Shown here: positions 1 through 8,678 of the stretch, piece by piece
Layout of the letters: each line of letters starts with the position of its first letter
Numbering within the stretch: the stretch's first letter is position 1
NCBI RefSeq assembly: GCF_001465795.2
Contig: NZ_CP013659.2
Coordinates: 124,001 to 188,000 of the forward strand
Length of the DNA: 64,000 nucleotides
From: Planococcus rifietoensis
Lineage (GTDB): Bacteria > Bacillota > Bacilli > Bacillales_A > Planococcaceae
Reading direction: 5' to 3'
Made by a program: the position numbers and the translations under genes
The notes under the pieces: generated by a model
Seen by the model: only the letters and a program-made list of their open reading frames with translations
The model's database searches: none
What the model was told of the DNA's origin: nothing

Positions 1-875
1 CGATGCTTGTCATGGTATCGCTTGGGGCATTTGAAAATGTCGGTCCACTCGCTGCACTTCCGGCGTATTATGAAGAAAGCCGGATCGCTGCGCGCAGGCT
101 TGACGAAGTGGTGGATGAAGAGCCGGATAACAGCGCCGGTACGATGCCAGAGGGGCCGGTGGATATTCAGGCCGATCGTCTAAGCTACCGCTATCCGAAT
201 GACAGCCGCTTGTCGCTTGATGAAGTCAGTTTCCAGTTGCCGCAAGGATCCAAAACGGCGATTGTCGGACCGAGCGGTTCAGGCAAGTCGACCTTATTGC
301 AGCTATTGCTGAAAGTGGCAGTACCCGAGAATGGCGAAATCCGTTTCGGAAATGAAGCGCTTAGTGGCATGTGCCCAGAAAATGTATGGGAGCGCATGAA
401 CATCGTGCTTCAGGAGAACCATTTCTTTTCAGGGACAATCGAGAGCAATTTGCGCATTGCGAATGAGCAGGCGGACACAGAACAATTGCACGAAGCACTC
501 AAACTCGTACGCTTGGGACATTTGGAGCTGTCTGCACCAGTTTATGAAAAGGGCCGCAATTTATCGGGCGGTGAAAAGCAGCGCCTCGCGATGGCACGGG
601 CATTCCTGAAAGGCGAGCGGCTATGGCTGCTGGACGAACCGTTTTCATCGGTCGACGGTGTAACCGCCCAAGCGATCTACAACGAGCTGTTCGCCCGCCA
701 TCCGCAGGACACGTTCGTCATCATCAGCCACGATTTATCGGGGCTTGAAAGCATGGACCGCATCCTGGTGTTGGAAAACGGACGCTTGATCGAGCAGGGC
801 AATTACCAGGAATTAATGGACCGCCGTGGTTATTTCTACGGTTTAAAGAAAATAGAGGAACAAGTTTTCGTCTGA
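1..875 (+). CDS. CydC/CydD-type ABC transporter, C-terminal part (5' truncated by window edge)
   Basis: This is the C-terminal end of a fused permease-ATPase ABC transporter of the kind that exports thiol reductants needed for cytochrome bd assembly. About 290 residues are visible. They hold the end of the membrane domain, a Walker A motif (GPSGSGKS), the signature LSGGEKQR, and a Walker B motif (LWLLDEP) with a D-loop and a switch His (ISHD). The reading frame is open to the first base, so the start lies outside. A strong terminator follows, so it is the last gene of its operon. CydC versus CydD cannot be settled from this part, because the naming differs between E. coli and Bacillus. Confidence 0.85.
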   Translation, partial: MLVMVSLGAFENVGPLAALPAYYEESRIAARRLDEVVDEEPDNSAGTMPEGPVDIQADRLSYRYPNDSRLSLDEVSFQLPQGSKTAIVGPSGSGKSTLLQLLLKVAVPENGEIRFGNEALSGMCPENVWERMNIVLQENHFFSGTIESNLRIANEQADTEQLHEALKLVRLGHLELSAPVYEKGRNLSGGEKQRLAMARAFLKGERLWLLDEPFSSVDGVTAQAIYNELFARHPQDTFVIISHDLSGLESMDRILVLENGRLIEQGNYQELMDRRGYFYGLKKIEEQVFV

Positions 876-905
876 GCTGTTCAGGCTGGCCGAAAACTGC
901 GCTAC

Positions 906-938
906 AAAAAAGACGCGTCTATGCAGACGCGTCTTTTT
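906..938. terminator. Bidirectional rho-independent terminator
   Basis: A perfect 10-bp GC-rich stem (AGACGCGTCT, loop ATGC) is flanked by an A-run and a T-run. It ends the transporter operon on the plus strand. The opposing small gene has its TAG stop inside the stem. Confidence 0.9.
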
Positions 939-1179
939 GCCGTTCGGCTATGAGTGGTTGGTGCTTTAAGGCATCGTCGAGTTTCATTTGTTCAAGTTCC
1001 AGCCGCAGCTTTTGTGTTTCGATAAGGTAATTGTCATGCTTGAGCTTTTCGAGTTCCACTTCCGTCTCCAGCGCACGCTGGTGCATTTTCTTCTTTTTGG
1101 TCAAATAGTCCGTCCAGATAGCGACGAGGGGAATGGAAAAGACCATGATGACGGCTACCAGTCCTGTCATAGTGTTCAC
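919..1179 (-). CDS. Small membrane-anchored coiled-coil protein (86 aa), function unknown
   Basis: I do not recognise a named family. The product has one N-terminal membrane helix (about residues 5-24). A KKKK stop-transfer cluster follows, then a highly charged helical region (about residues 30-75) with heptad-like Leu spacing, so it is probably a membrane-tethered coiled coil facing the cytoplasm. The start has a ribosome site (AGGTG) just upstream. It stands alone between the convergent transporter gene and the divergent desaturase gene. Its stop codon lies in the shared terminator hairpin, so its last codons double as terminator stem. The length and composition resemble small Bacillales envelope proteins, but that is inference. 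Confidence 0.6.
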   Translation of the reverse strand: MNTMTGLVAVIMVFSIPLVAIWTDYLTKKKKMHQRALETEVELEKLKHDNYLIETQKLRLELEQMKLDDALKHQPLIAERQKDASA

Positions 1180-1258
1180 CTCTATTCAGATTATTCTGCA
1201 TATAATTCAGTATACACGTTTTTCTTGATTTTAGAAAGTTATGGAAAAAGCAAAAACC

Positions 1259-1272
1259 ATGACAGGTGTCAT
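1259..1272. promoter_or_regulatory. Inverted repeat ATGACA-GG-TGTCAT, candidate DesR operator
   Basis: A perfect 6-2-6 dyad lies about 60-75 bp upstream of the inferred desaturase transcription start. In B. subtilis the response regulator DesR binds and activates des from upstream of its core promoter. Here desK and desR lie directly downstream of the desaturase, so DesR is the obvious candidate. A weaker dyad (AGAC-N6-GTCT, 1283-1296) lies next to it and could be a second site. Confidence 0.5.
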
Positions 1273-1298
1273 ACTCAGAAACAGACGTTTATGTCTTA

Positions 1299-1327
1299 TG
1301 AAGAAGACGGCAGGAGCGTAATATGAT
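1299..1327 (+). promoter_or_regulatory. Candidate sigma-A promoter of the desaturase gene
   Basis: TGAAGA, 17 bp, TATGAT. The -35 is poor and the -10 is good, as expected for an activator-dependent promoter. A 6-bp hairpin (ATGGGC, loop ACGAC, GCCCAT; 1345-1361) sits in the leader directly before the ribosome site TAGGAGG. Confidence 0.45.
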
Positions 1328-1380
1328 GATTAACAAGTACACCGATGGGCACGACGCCCATTCTAGGAGGAAGACAAGAT

Positions 1381-2400
1381 ATGAGCAAAGAAAAGACAGC
1401 GCAATTACGTAAGTTTGTCGCCCCTTTCGAAAAAGCAGATGTTAAAGCAAGTGTTCAACAAATAATTAACACGATACCCCCATTTTTCATTCTTTGGTTT
1501 TTAGCTTATCTCGCACTGGATGTTTCTGTTTGGCTAACAGTAGGGATTTCCATCGTCGCAGCTGGATTTGTCGTCCGCATGTTTATCATTTTCCATGACT
1601 GTACACACGGATCGTTCTTTAAAAACAAAAAAGCGAACGCGGTCGTCGGAACGATTACCGGCATATTGACGCTTTTCGCTTATGAAAAATGGAAACGCGA
1701 GCACGCGATTCATCACGCATCGAGCGGCAACCTCGACAAGCGCGGAGTCGGCGATATCTGGGTCATGACGATTGACGAGTACGTAGAAGCTTCCAAATGG
1801 GAACGTTTCAAATACCGTATGTATCGCAACCCTCTCGTTATGTTTGGGTTAGGGCCATTATTCCTCGTATTGATCTCAAGCCGTTTCAACCGTAAAGATG
1901 CACGCAAGAAAGAACGCAACAATACGTACTTCATTAATGCTGCATTGGTCGTTCTTTATACGATCATGATTTTGGCAATCGGCTGGCAGGCATTTGTATT
2001 GATTCAAGGTACGATCATGTTCACTGCTGGGGCGCTAGGCATTTGGTTGTTCTACATCCAGCACACATTCGAAGATTCTTATTTCGAGGATGAAAGCGAA
2101 TGGGATTATGTGAAAGCAGCAATCGAAGGCAGCTCGTACTACGAATTGCCGAAAGTGCTGCAATGGGTGACTGGCAATATCGGTTTCCACCACGTCCATC
2201 ACTTGAGCCCTCGCGTACCGAACTACAACTTGGAGAAAGCACATGTTTCCACGCCGCCATTGCAAAAAGCGACGACGGTCAACTTGAAGACAAGCTTTCA
2301 ATCCTTGAAGTACAAAGTGTACGATGAAGAAAACAAGAGGTTTGTGACATTCGGCGCCATCAAGCACTTGCTTGGCGACTCACGGACAGTACAGCAATAA
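1381..2400 (+). CDS. des: Membrane acyl-lipid fatty acid desaturase (Des-like, cold-induced)
   Basis: This is an integral membrane di-iron desaturase of 339 residues that introduces a double bond into membrane phospholipid acyl chains to restore fluidity in the cold. The three histidine boxes are present: HDCTH (residues 72-76), HAIHH (108-112) and a C-terminal HHVHH box. Hydrophobic segments lie between them. I chose the ATG at 1381 because TAGGAGG lies 9 nt upstream; an upstream ATG in frame falls in the leader hairpin. The gene is monocistronic with its own terminator and lies directly upstream of the DesK-DesR pair, the same neighbourhood as B. subtilis des-desKR. That supports thermosensor control. 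The position of the double bond cannot be read from sequence. Confidence 0.92.
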   Translation: MSKEKTAQLRKFVAPFEKADVKASVQQIINTIPPFFILWFLAYLALDVSVWLTVGISIVAAGFVVRMFIIFHDCTHGSFFKNKKANAVVGTITGILTLFAYEKWKREHAIHHASSGNLDKRGVGDIWVMTIDEYVEASKWERFKYRMYRNPLVMFGLGPLFLVLISSRFNRKDARKKERNNTYFINAALVVLYTIMILAIGWQAFVLIQGTIMFTAGALGIWLFYIQHTFEDSYFEDESEWDYVKAAIEGSSYYELPKVLQWVTGNIGFHHVHHLSPRVPNYNLEKAHVSTPPLQKATTVNLKTSFQSLKYKVYDEENKRFVTFGAIKHLLGDSRTVQQ

Positions 2401-2405
2401 AGTAG

Positions 2406-2446
2406 AACTGCGTTTGCCTCAACAAAGAGGCAAGCGCAGTTTTTTC
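2406..2446 (+). terminator. Terminator after desaturase
   Basis: A 15-bp stem (AACTGCG-TTTGCCTC paired with GAGGCAAG-CGCAGTT, with near-perfect pairing) and loop AACAAA are followed by a T-run. Confidence 0.92.
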
Positions 2447-2544
2447 TTTGCGGCAACCCTTGTATGCAATAGGGAACTGCGCAGGTTTTCTCTTTGTCTA
2501 CGAGCTTTGGTATGATGGGAACAAAGAAACTTTAGGAGGCAGTT

Positions 2545-3684
2545 ATGCAAAACTGGTATCAAATTTTCCCCCGCAATACATGGTTGAGCATCTATGCATG
2601 GACAATCTTTTGCATTTTGCCGTTCTTTTTCATTTTTCGCTCGTCTTCCCCAACTGAAATCGCAGCAGGCATCATCCTATTGGTGGCGTTTTTCATCGCC
2701 TACCGCTTGTCGTTCAGTTCGCATTCGTTTCTCGTGTACTTATGGGTAAGCGTCGAGATGATTATCAATGTCGCGATGATCTTTTTATTCGGCTACGTCT
2801 ACCTGGCGATTTTTTTGGCGTTCTTCATCGGCAATATCCGCAGCAAAGTCGGCTTTTTCATTATTTACGGCTTGCATATTGGGACTACGCTTGCCGCGAT
2901 CATCTACGGCTTACTGGTCGATTTCAATCTGTATATCACGCAATTGCCGTTTATCATTTTGAGCGTTCTCGGTGTGATCTTATTGCCATTCAATACCTAT
3001 AACCGGCATAAACGCGAAAAGCTTGAAGGGGCGCTCGAAGATGCCAATAAGCGGATTTCGCAGCTTGTGCTGATTGAGGAGCGTGAACGGATCGCACGCG
3101 ATCTCCACGATACACTCGGCCAGAAATTGTCATTAATCGGCTTGAAAAGTGACTTGGCGGGGAAACTACTCAGTAAAGACCCGGAACGCGCCGCGGCCGA
3201 AATCCAGGATGTCCGCCAGACTGCACGCACCGCTTTGAAGGAAGTGCGGGAACTGGTGACGGATATGCGCGGCACGAAACTTGAAGATGAGTTATTGCGC
3301 ATCCAACAAATTCTCCGGGCGGCGGACATCGATTTTGTCTTTTACGGCAATGCCAAACTCAACAATACGCCGCTGTTAATGGAACACGTATTGAGTATGT
3401 GCTTGAAGGAAGCGGTCACCAATGTTGTAAAGCATAGTGGAGCCTCCCGCTGCACGGTGCTAATCAAGCAGACGCCAAACGAAATTCTTGTGCAAGTGCA
3501 AGACGACGGCGTCGGATTTCCTGAAGGCAACCCACTAGTCCAGGGCAATGGGCTTGCGGGCATGCGCGAGCGTCTGGACTTCGTCAATGGGCAAGTCGAT
3601 ATTGAAGTGATGGATGGCACGACCTTGAATATCCGGGTGCCGAATGTCATTCTTTATCAAGATATGGAGGGGAGAAATTCATGA
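2545..3684 (+). CDS. desK: Thermosensor histidine kinase DesK
   Basis: Sensor kinase of 379 residues. Four to five membrane helices fill about residues 15-150; in DesK this region senses membrane thickness. A linker coiled coil follows (about 155-180), then a HisKA_3 dimerisation domain with ERERIARDLHDTLGQK, in which the phosphorylated His is residue 188, the same number as in B. subtilis DesK. The HATPase domain has its N box (EAVTNVVKHS) and G boxes (DDGVGF, GNGLAGM). AGGAGG lies 5 nt before the ATG. The gene overlaps desR by 4 nt (ATGA), so the two are translationally coupled. It likely phosphorylates DesR when the membrane orders on cooling. Confidence 0.93.
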   Translation: MQNWYQIFPRNTWLSIYAWTIFCILPFFFIFRSSSPTEIAAGIILLVAFFIAYRLSFSSHSFLVYLWVSVEMIINVAMIFLFGYVYLAIFLAFFIGNIRSKVGFFIIYGLHIGTTLAAIIYGLLVDFNLYITQLPFIILSVLGVILLPFNTYNRHKREKLEGALEDANKRISQLVLIEERERIARDLHDTLGQKLSLIGLKSDLAGKLLSKDPERAAAEIQDVRQTARTALKEVRELVTDMRGTKLEDELLRIQQILRAADIDFVFYGNAKLNNTPLLMEHVLSMCLKEAVTNVVKHSGASRCTVLIKQTPNEILVQVQDDGVGFPEGNPLVQGNGLAGMRERLDFVNGQVDIEVMDGTTLNIRVPNVILYQDMEGRNS

Positions 3685-4271
3685 TTCGAATTGTACTAGC
3701 GGAAGACCAGCGCATGATGCTTGGTGCGCTCGGGTCGTTACTGGACCTGGAAGATGATTTGGAAGTGGTTGGCATGGCGTCCAATGGGGAGGAAGCAATA
3801 CGCTTGGTCGAGGAGCTGAACCCGGACGTCTGCATCATGGATATTGAAATGCCGGTCAAGAGCGGTTTGGACGCGGCAGAAGCCTTGAAAGACCACCCGT
3901 GTAAAACCATTATCTTGACGACTTTCGCGCGGTCAGGTTATTTCGAACGGGCACGAAAAGCAGGGGTCAGCGGCTATCTTTTAAAAGACAGCCCAAGCGA
4001 AGAACTTGGGACATCGATCCGTACCATCATGGATGGCCGCCGGATTTATGCCCCGGAACTCGTCGACCTTGCGTATGCCGGCAGCAACCCACTCACTGAA
4101 CGCGAGCGGCAAGTGATGGAGTTGATCACGGAAGGGCGCAGCACGAAAGAAATCGCTAAAGAATTGTTCATCACGACAGGTACAGTGCGCAATTACATTT
4201 CCACGATTCTCGATAAACTCGAAGCGAGCAATCGGATTGAGGCCATTGCCCGCTACCGTGAAAAAAGTTGA
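3681..4271 (+). CDS. desR: Response regulator DesR (NarL/LuxR-type)
   Basis: Response regulator of 196 residues. The receiver domain (1-120) has the acidic pair ED at residues 8-9, the phospho-acceptor Asp54 (IMDIEMP) and a conserved Lys (LLKD). The C-terminal LuxR-type helix-turn-helix begins near residue 133 (LTERERQVMELI ... STKEIAKELF). Asp54 matches the B. subtilis DesR position. It overlaps desK by 4 nt and ends at a strong terminator. Its expected target is the desaturase promoter just upstream, where a candidate dyad lies at 1259-1272. Confidence 0.93.
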   Translation: MIRIVLAEDQRMMLGALGSLLDLEDDLEVVGMASNGEEAIRLVEELNPDVCIMDIEMPVKSGLDAAEALKDHPCKTIILTTFARSGYFERARKAGVSGYLLKDSPSEELGTSIRTIMDGRRIYAPELVDLAYAGSNPLTERERQVMELITEGRSTKEIAKELFITTGTVRNYISTILDKLEASNRIEAIARYREKS

Positions 4272-4276
4272 ACGAC

Positions 4277-4325
4277 AAAACAGCAGGACAAGGAAAGCGA
4301 GGGCTTTCCTTGTCCTGCTGTTTTG
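4277..4325. terminator. Bidirectional terminator between desR and the DUF2188 gene
   Basis: A very long near-perfect stem (AAAACAGCAGGACAAGGAAA paired with its complement) is followed by T-runs on both strands. It serves both convergent genes. Confidence 0.93.
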
Positions 4326-4329
4326 GGTG

Positions 4330-4692
4330 TTAATCATATAATTTTTCCTGCAGTGAGTCATCTTCTCCGTAGACGTGGAGCTCACCATTATTGCGGTTGA
4401 CATAGCGCTTCGCTTCGCCCATCAAGTCATCCTTTGTTTCTTCGATAAGGATGGCTTTTTTGCTGTCTTTCTTCTTCAGCTGCCAGCCTTCTGAATGCTT
4501 GCGGATTTCGTAGACCGGTGATTCGCTGTCTCCTTGGACAGTGTCACGCGCCTGATCCAAAGCAATCGGAATCGCACGCCCTTCTTCATAGCCATCGCGC
4601 AATAACGCATTGGCAATCTCGATGGCTTTGTTGCGAACGCCTTCATCCAAATTTTTGAAAGAATCCGGGTAATCATTCTTATTCCACGGCAT
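4330..4692 (-). CDS. DUF2188 protein with a ChaB-like N-terminus (YdaT-like stress protein)
   Basis: Cytoplasmic protein of 120 residues. The N-terminus (PWNKNDYPDSFKNL) resembles ChaB-type proteins. The C-terminal half (about residues 62-118, EIRKHSEGWQLKKK ... LHVYGED) is a DUF2188 domain. B. subtilis YdaT, a general stress protein, has the same combination, so a stress role is likely but the biochemical function is unknown. The start is supported by AGGAGGCG 7 nt upstream. It is a single gene ending at the terminator shared with desR. I see no clear promoter class upstream. Confidence 0.75.
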   Translation of the reverse strand: MPWNKNDYPDSFKNLDEGVRNKAIEIANALLRDGYEEGRAIPIALDQARDTVQGDSESPVYEIRKHSEGWQLKKKDSKKAILIEETKDDLMGEAKRYVNRNNGELHVYGEDDSLQEKLYD

Positions 4693-4801
4693 ATTTATCG
4701 CCTCCTTGCCTCTCTATCCCCATTTAAATAGGAAATAAAACGCAAAGCCCCCTTTTCATATAAGCTCATTATGTTAAAGTGTTTAATAAGGAGGAGATGT
4801 C

Positions 4802-6325
4802 ATGACAGATACAACCTATCAAATCATAGCCTTACTCGTGTACCTCGCGGCTATGCTATTCATTGGCTGGTATGCGTATAAGAAGACAGCCGACTTATCC
4901 GATTACATGCTCGGGGGAAGGGGACTCGGACCATCCGTAGCGGCTCTCAGCGCCGGCGCATCCGATATGTCCGGATGGCTATTGCTCGGATTGCCCGGAG
5001 CGATTTATGTCGGAGGTCTCGTGGAAGTCTGGATCGCCATCGGATTAACAATCGGTGCTTTCCTAAACTGGTTCTTTGTTGCGCCTCGTCTGCGGATCTA
5101 CTCATTTGTCACCAGTGATTCCATCACCATTCCAAGCTTCTTAGAAAATCGATTGAAAGACCGTTCGCGCCTTTTGCGGATCGTATCAGGTATTATCATT
5201 TTGATTTTCTTCACATTCTACGTTTCATCCGGTATGGTAGCTTCTGGCTTATTCTTCCAGAGCTCATTCGGAATGGATTACCACCTCGGCCTTATCTTGG
5301 GCTCCGTGGTAGTTGTCGCTTATACTTTATTCGGCGGATTCCTCGCCGTCAGCTACACGGACTTTGTGCAAGGGATCATGATGTTCCTGTCGCTTATTGC
5401 AGTGCCGGTCGTCGGGATTTTCGTTACCGGCGGATTCGGTGAAACGGCAGCAAGCATCCGGGAAGTCGACCCGAACATGTTGAGCCTGGTTTCAGGAGCT
5501 TCCACCATCGGCGTCATTTCTGCCGCAGCGTGGGGCCTTGGCTACTTCGGCCAGCCGCATATCATCGTCCGTTTTATGGCAATTAAAACTTTGAAGGAAG
5601 TTCGTACTGCCCGCCGCATCGGCATGGGCTGGATGATCTTGAGCCTCATTGGTGCCACGGGTACGGCTTTGGTCGGGATTGCCTATTTCCAGCAAAACCC
5701 AGAATCTACTCTCGTGGATCCGGAAGCCGTGTTCTTGGACATGAGCCAAGTGCTATTCCATCCGCTAGTTGCCGGTTTTGTCCTGGCAGCCGTTTTGGCA
5801 GCGATCATGAGTACGATTTCGTCTCAATTGCTCGTCAGTTCGTCTGCACTGATCGAAGATTTGTATAAAATCGCCTTTAAGAAAGAGTCTAGCGCCAAAG
5901 GTTATGTCATGCTCGGCCGTATCGCCGTCGCCGTCATCGCCGTTGTCGCTGCAGCGCTTGCTTGGGAGCAAAACAACACCATTCTTGGTTTGGTCGCTTA
6001 TGCATGGGCTGGATTCGGCGCCGCTTTCGGCCCGATTATCCTGCTTTCCTTGTTCTGGCGCAAGCTCACGTCTAAAGGTGCGCTCGCCGGCATGATCGTC
6101 GGTGCCGTCACGGTCATCATTTGGGACCTTGTAGGGACTGTACCTGAAGATCCAGGGGCAACTGACCTGACGAACTTTATCGGCAGCATCTATGAAATCA
6201 TTCCAGGATTTTTCCTCAGCTGGTTGGTTACATGGGCTGTCAGCTTGATGACTTACAAGCCGAACGCTGAAATCGAAGCCGAATTCGATGAAACAGAGCG
6301 TTTGATCCAAGAAGATAAGAACTAA
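4802..6325 (+). CDS. putP: Sodium/proline symporter PutP (SSS family)
   Basis: Sodium:solute symporter of 507 residues with about 12-13 membrane helices. It imports proline with Na+, either as a nutrient or as an osmoprotectant. Family features include the N-terminal YMLGGRGLGP segment, the GASDMSGWLLLGLPG stretch that lines the substrate and Na+ sites, and the C-terminal charged tail. The start has AAGGAGGAGATG directly upstream. It is a monogenic unit with its own terminator and no linked putBC catabolic genes, which favours an osmotic (OpuE-like) role. Sequence alone does not separate PutP from OpuE. Confidence 0.9.
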   Translation: MTDTTYQIIALLVYLAAMLFIGWYAYKKTADLSDYMLGGRGLGPSVAALSAGASDMSGWLLLGLPGAIYVGGLVEVWIAIGLTIGAFLNWFFVAPRLRIYSFVTSDSITIPSFLENRLKDRSRLLRIVSGIIILIFFTFYVSSGMVASGLFFQSSFGMDYHLGLILGSVVVVAYTLFGGFLAVSYTDFVQGIMMFLSLIAVPVVGIFVTGGFGETAASIREVDPNMLSLVSGASTIGVISAAAWGLGYFGQPHIIVRFMAIKTLKEVRTARRIGMGWMILSLIGATGTALVGIAYFQQNPESTLVDPEAVFLDMSQVLFHPLVAGFVLAAVLAAIMSTISSQLLVSSSALIEDLYKIAFKKESSAKGYVMLGRIAVAVIAVVAAALAWEQNNTILGLVAYAWAGFGAAFGPIILLSLFWRKLTSKGALAGMIVGAVTVIIWDLVGTVPEDPGATDLTNFIGSIYEIIPGFFLSWLVTWAVSLMTYKPNAEIEAEFDETERLIQEDKN

Positions 6326-6332
6326 TCCATAA

Positions 6333-6373
6333 AAATAGGCTGTCCTCTTAAATGAGGGCAGCCTATTTTTTTA
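6333..6373. terminator. Bidirectional terminator after putP
   Basis: The stem AAATAGGCTG(T)CCTC / GAGG(G)CAGCCTATTT has A- and T-runs on either side. It also lies 49 nt past the stop of the convergent VOC gene. Confidence 0.88.
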
Positions 6374-6421
6374 TGCCTGATGAACAACCAGCCATGGCAC
6401 AGATGGAGCGGAATCGCCGGT

Positions 6422-6844
6422 TCATTGCCGGCCATCGTCATGGCTGAACATCCAGACGACGCCGTATTTATCTTCCACTATGCCGTACCCGAGGCTCCAG
6501 AACGTTTCCTGCAGCTCCATCTGAACTTTTCCTTCCTGCCCCAGCTGATTGAATTCTTTCGTCATTTTGTGTAAGTCATCGGATATTACCGTTACGTTAA
6601 TGTTCTTGCCGATTGCAATTGGGGCATCTGACATGGCATCTGAAAACATGACCGCGCTCCCGTGGATGTCCAAGCTTGCATGCATAATCCGGTTTTTCAT
6701 TTCTTCGGGCATTTCCTGCCCAGGCTCTGGCGGCATATCCCCGAAGCGGGAAAGCTCCGCGGGACCTGTAGCGAATACTTTTGCATAATACGCAACCGCT
6801 TCTTCGCAATTGCCATTAAAGATCATATAAACATTGACGGTCAT
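6422..6844 (-). CDS. VOC-family protein, PhnB/glyoxalase-like (140 aa)
   Basis: A single-domain vicinal-oxygen-chelate protein of 140 residues. The N-terminal beta-alpha unit (VNVYMIFNGNCEEAVAYYAKVF) and the C-terminal strand (KYGVVWMF) match the PhnB-like subgroup, often annotated as 3-demethylubiquinone-9 methyltransferase-like. That is a fold match, not a shown activity. The start is supported by an AAAGGAG-type site upstream. It lies alone between convergent putP and a codirectional but separately terminated BCCT gene. Substrate unknown. Confidence 0.8.
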   Translation of the reverse strand: MTVNVYMIFNGNCEEAVAYYAKVFATGPAELSRFGDMPPEPGQEMPEEMKNRIMHASLDIHGSAVMFSDAMSDAPIAIGKNINVTVISDDLHKMTKEFNQLGQEGKVQMELQETFWSLGYGIVEDKYGVVWMFSHDDGRQ

Positions 6845-6980
6845 CGTGAAAACTCCTTTCTATAAGATTATGTAAAATACGAACAAATATTCCCTTTCTT
6901 TATTATAGTCCCTTAGCTGAAAAAGTAAAGGAATGTTTATTGAATAATCAGTTTTTTGGGGGCAGTATCAGTTTCGCTAA

Positions 6981-7029
6981 ATAAAACTGCCTTAAAAGCT
7001 CTAGATCTTGAGCTTTTAAGGCAGTGATG
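6981..7029 (-). terminator. Terminator of the BCCT transporter gene
   Basis: A 16-bp perfect stem (ACTGCCTTAAAAGCTC and its complement) lies directly downstream of the stop. On the minus strand it is followed by TTTTA. Confidence 0.9.
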
Positions 7030-7038
7030 GTTTTGTGT

Positions 7039-8589
7039 TTACTTATTCTGTTGTTTTCTCGCTTCGCGTTCCAAACGTCGGAAGCGGCGCAATTCGGATT
7101 TGCGGATCGGTGGCGACTCGCCACGGATGATTTTGGTGAATGACCAAAGCATCAGAAGCAAGAGCACCGTAAACGGCAAGGCCGATATGAGCGAGGCGGT
7201 TTGCAAAGCGTTAAGCCCGCCCGCGTAAAGCAGAACGGCTGCGATGGCTGACATCAAAATGCCCCAGATGACTTTGAATAAAGTCGGCGGGTTCAAGCTG
7301 CCGAAGCTTGTCATCGTCGCTAAGATGTACGTAGCAGAGTCAGCTGATGTCACAAGGAATGTGAAGATTAGCAGAATCGCCAATACGGACATGATGGTCG
7401 ACAGCGGAAGAACATCAAAAGTTTGGAACAAGGCAGAAGTCAAATCCACATTGACCGCTTCCGCGATGCCCGATTGTTCGTTCAAGTCATACCATAAAGC
7501 TGTACCACCGAAGACGGCGATCCAGACACAGGCGATGGCTGGCGGAATGACCAGCACGCCAAAGACGAATTCGCGGATGGTACGCCCGCGTGATACCCGT
7601 GCAACGAACGCTCCGACAAATGGAGACCAGGCAGTTGCCCAAGCCCAGTAGAAGATGGTCCATCCGAGCACCCATTCTCCGCCGGTGTAGGGTTCCATGC
7701 GCAGGCTGTACTGAACAAAATTAGTGATGTAATCGCCGATTGCGAGCGTGAACGTGTCCATGATGAAGACTGTCGGGCCCGCAAAGAAGACGAATACCAT
7801 CAATACCAGTGCCAAGCCTAAGTTCAAGTTACTTAAATAGGCAATTCCTTTATGGAGGCCAGTGGAAGAAGATAGGGTATAGGCGGCGAACATGACGCCG
7901 ATAATCGCCAATTGGATCGGGAAGGCGTTGTCGATACCGAAAACGGCGTTCAAGCCGCCGTTCATTTGCAAGACCCCAAGGCCAAGTGAAGTGGCGATTC
8001 CCATGACGGTTGCAATGACCGCAAGCGAATCAATCGTGTGTTTGACCACTGGCTTCGAACCTAAGACCGGTTCGAGTGCGGTCGATACCAAGCCGGGCTT
8101 TTTGCGTCTGAACTGCAAGAAGCCAATGACCAAGCCGACGATAGCGAAGACGGACCATTGGCTGATGCCCCAGTGGAAGAACGAATAGCCCATCGCGATG
8201 CGCGCGGCTTCTTCGGTCTGCCCTTCAGTGCCGAACGGTGTCGTAAAGAAATGGCTCATCGGTTCCGCTACGCCCCAGAAGACGAGCCCGGCACCGAAGC
8301 CGGCTGAGAACAGCATGCCGATCCATGTGAAGAACGGGAATTCCGGGCGGTCGGAGTCGGCTCCGAGCCGGATGCTGCCATATTTACTAATGGCGATAAC
8401 GATTAGGAAAAGGGTGATGATGAAGACAGCTAGCAAGTAGAACCAACCGAAGTTAAGAGTGGTGAAGTTAAATAGGGTGCCGGCAACATCACCGAAACGG
8501 ATCGGCATAAATGCCCCAGCAACTACCAACAGCAGGATCACGGCTGTCGATATGATAAACACGGGGTTTTTCAATAATTTTTTATCCAT
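7039..8589 (-). CDS. BCCT-family glycine betaine/choline/carnitine transporter
   Basis: Secondary transporter of 516 residues with 12 predicted membrane helices, taking up trimethylammonium osmolytes with Na+ or H+. The family signature lies around the central helix (FYWAWATAWSPFVGAF), followed by ARVSRGRTIREF. An aromatic-rich site and a Gly-rich helix with MGIATSLGLGVLQMNGG are also present, as in BetP/OpuD. The charged C-terminal tail (ESPPIRKSELRRFRRLEREARKQ) is typical of osmo-regulated members. The start has AAGGAGGTC upstream. It is monocistronic. A 12-bp palindrome TTTTCCGGAAAA lies at 8667-8678 upstream. The Met-Gly-rich motif favours glycine betaine, but specificity is inferred. Confidence 0.9.
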   Translation of the reverse strand: MDKKLLKNPVFIISTAVILLLVVAGAFMPIRFGDVAGTLFNFTTLNFGWFYLLAVFIITLFLIVIAISKYGSIRLGADSDRPEFPFFTWIGMLFSAGFGAGLVFWGVAEPMSHFFTTPFGTEGQTEEAARIAMGYSFFHWGISQWSVFAIVGLVIGFLQFRRKKPGLVSTALEPVLGSKPVVKHTIDSLAVIATVMGIATSLGLGVLQMNGGLNAVFGIDNAFPIQLAIIGVMFAAYTLSSSTGLHKGIAYLSNLNLGLALVLMVFVFFAGPTVFIMDTFTLAIGDYITNFVQYSLRMEPYTGGEWVLGWTIFYWAWATAWSPFVGAFVARVSRGRTIREFVFGVLVIPPAIACVWIAVFGGTALWYDLNEQSGIAEAVNVDLTSALFQTFDVLPLSTIMSVLAILLIFTFLVTSADSATYILATMTSFGSLNPPTLFKVIWGILMSAIAAVLLYAGGLNALQTASLISALPFTVLLLLMLWSFTKIIRGESPPIRKSELRRFRRLEREARKQQNK

Positions 8590-8666
8590 GATGACCTCCT
8601 TTGAAATATGGTAATTATCTTTTCCTATACCCTAGCGTATCGAAAATGATGACTAAAAACCACCCA

Positions 8667-8678
8667 TTTTCCGGAAAA
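8667..8678. promoter_or_regulatory. Palindrome TTTTCCGGAAAA upstream of the BCCT gene
   Basis: A perfect 12-bp palindrome lies 78 bp upstream of the BCCT start and 114 bp upstream of the divergent VOC gene. It could be an operator for either gene. No regulator can be assigned from sequence. Confidence 0.3.
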
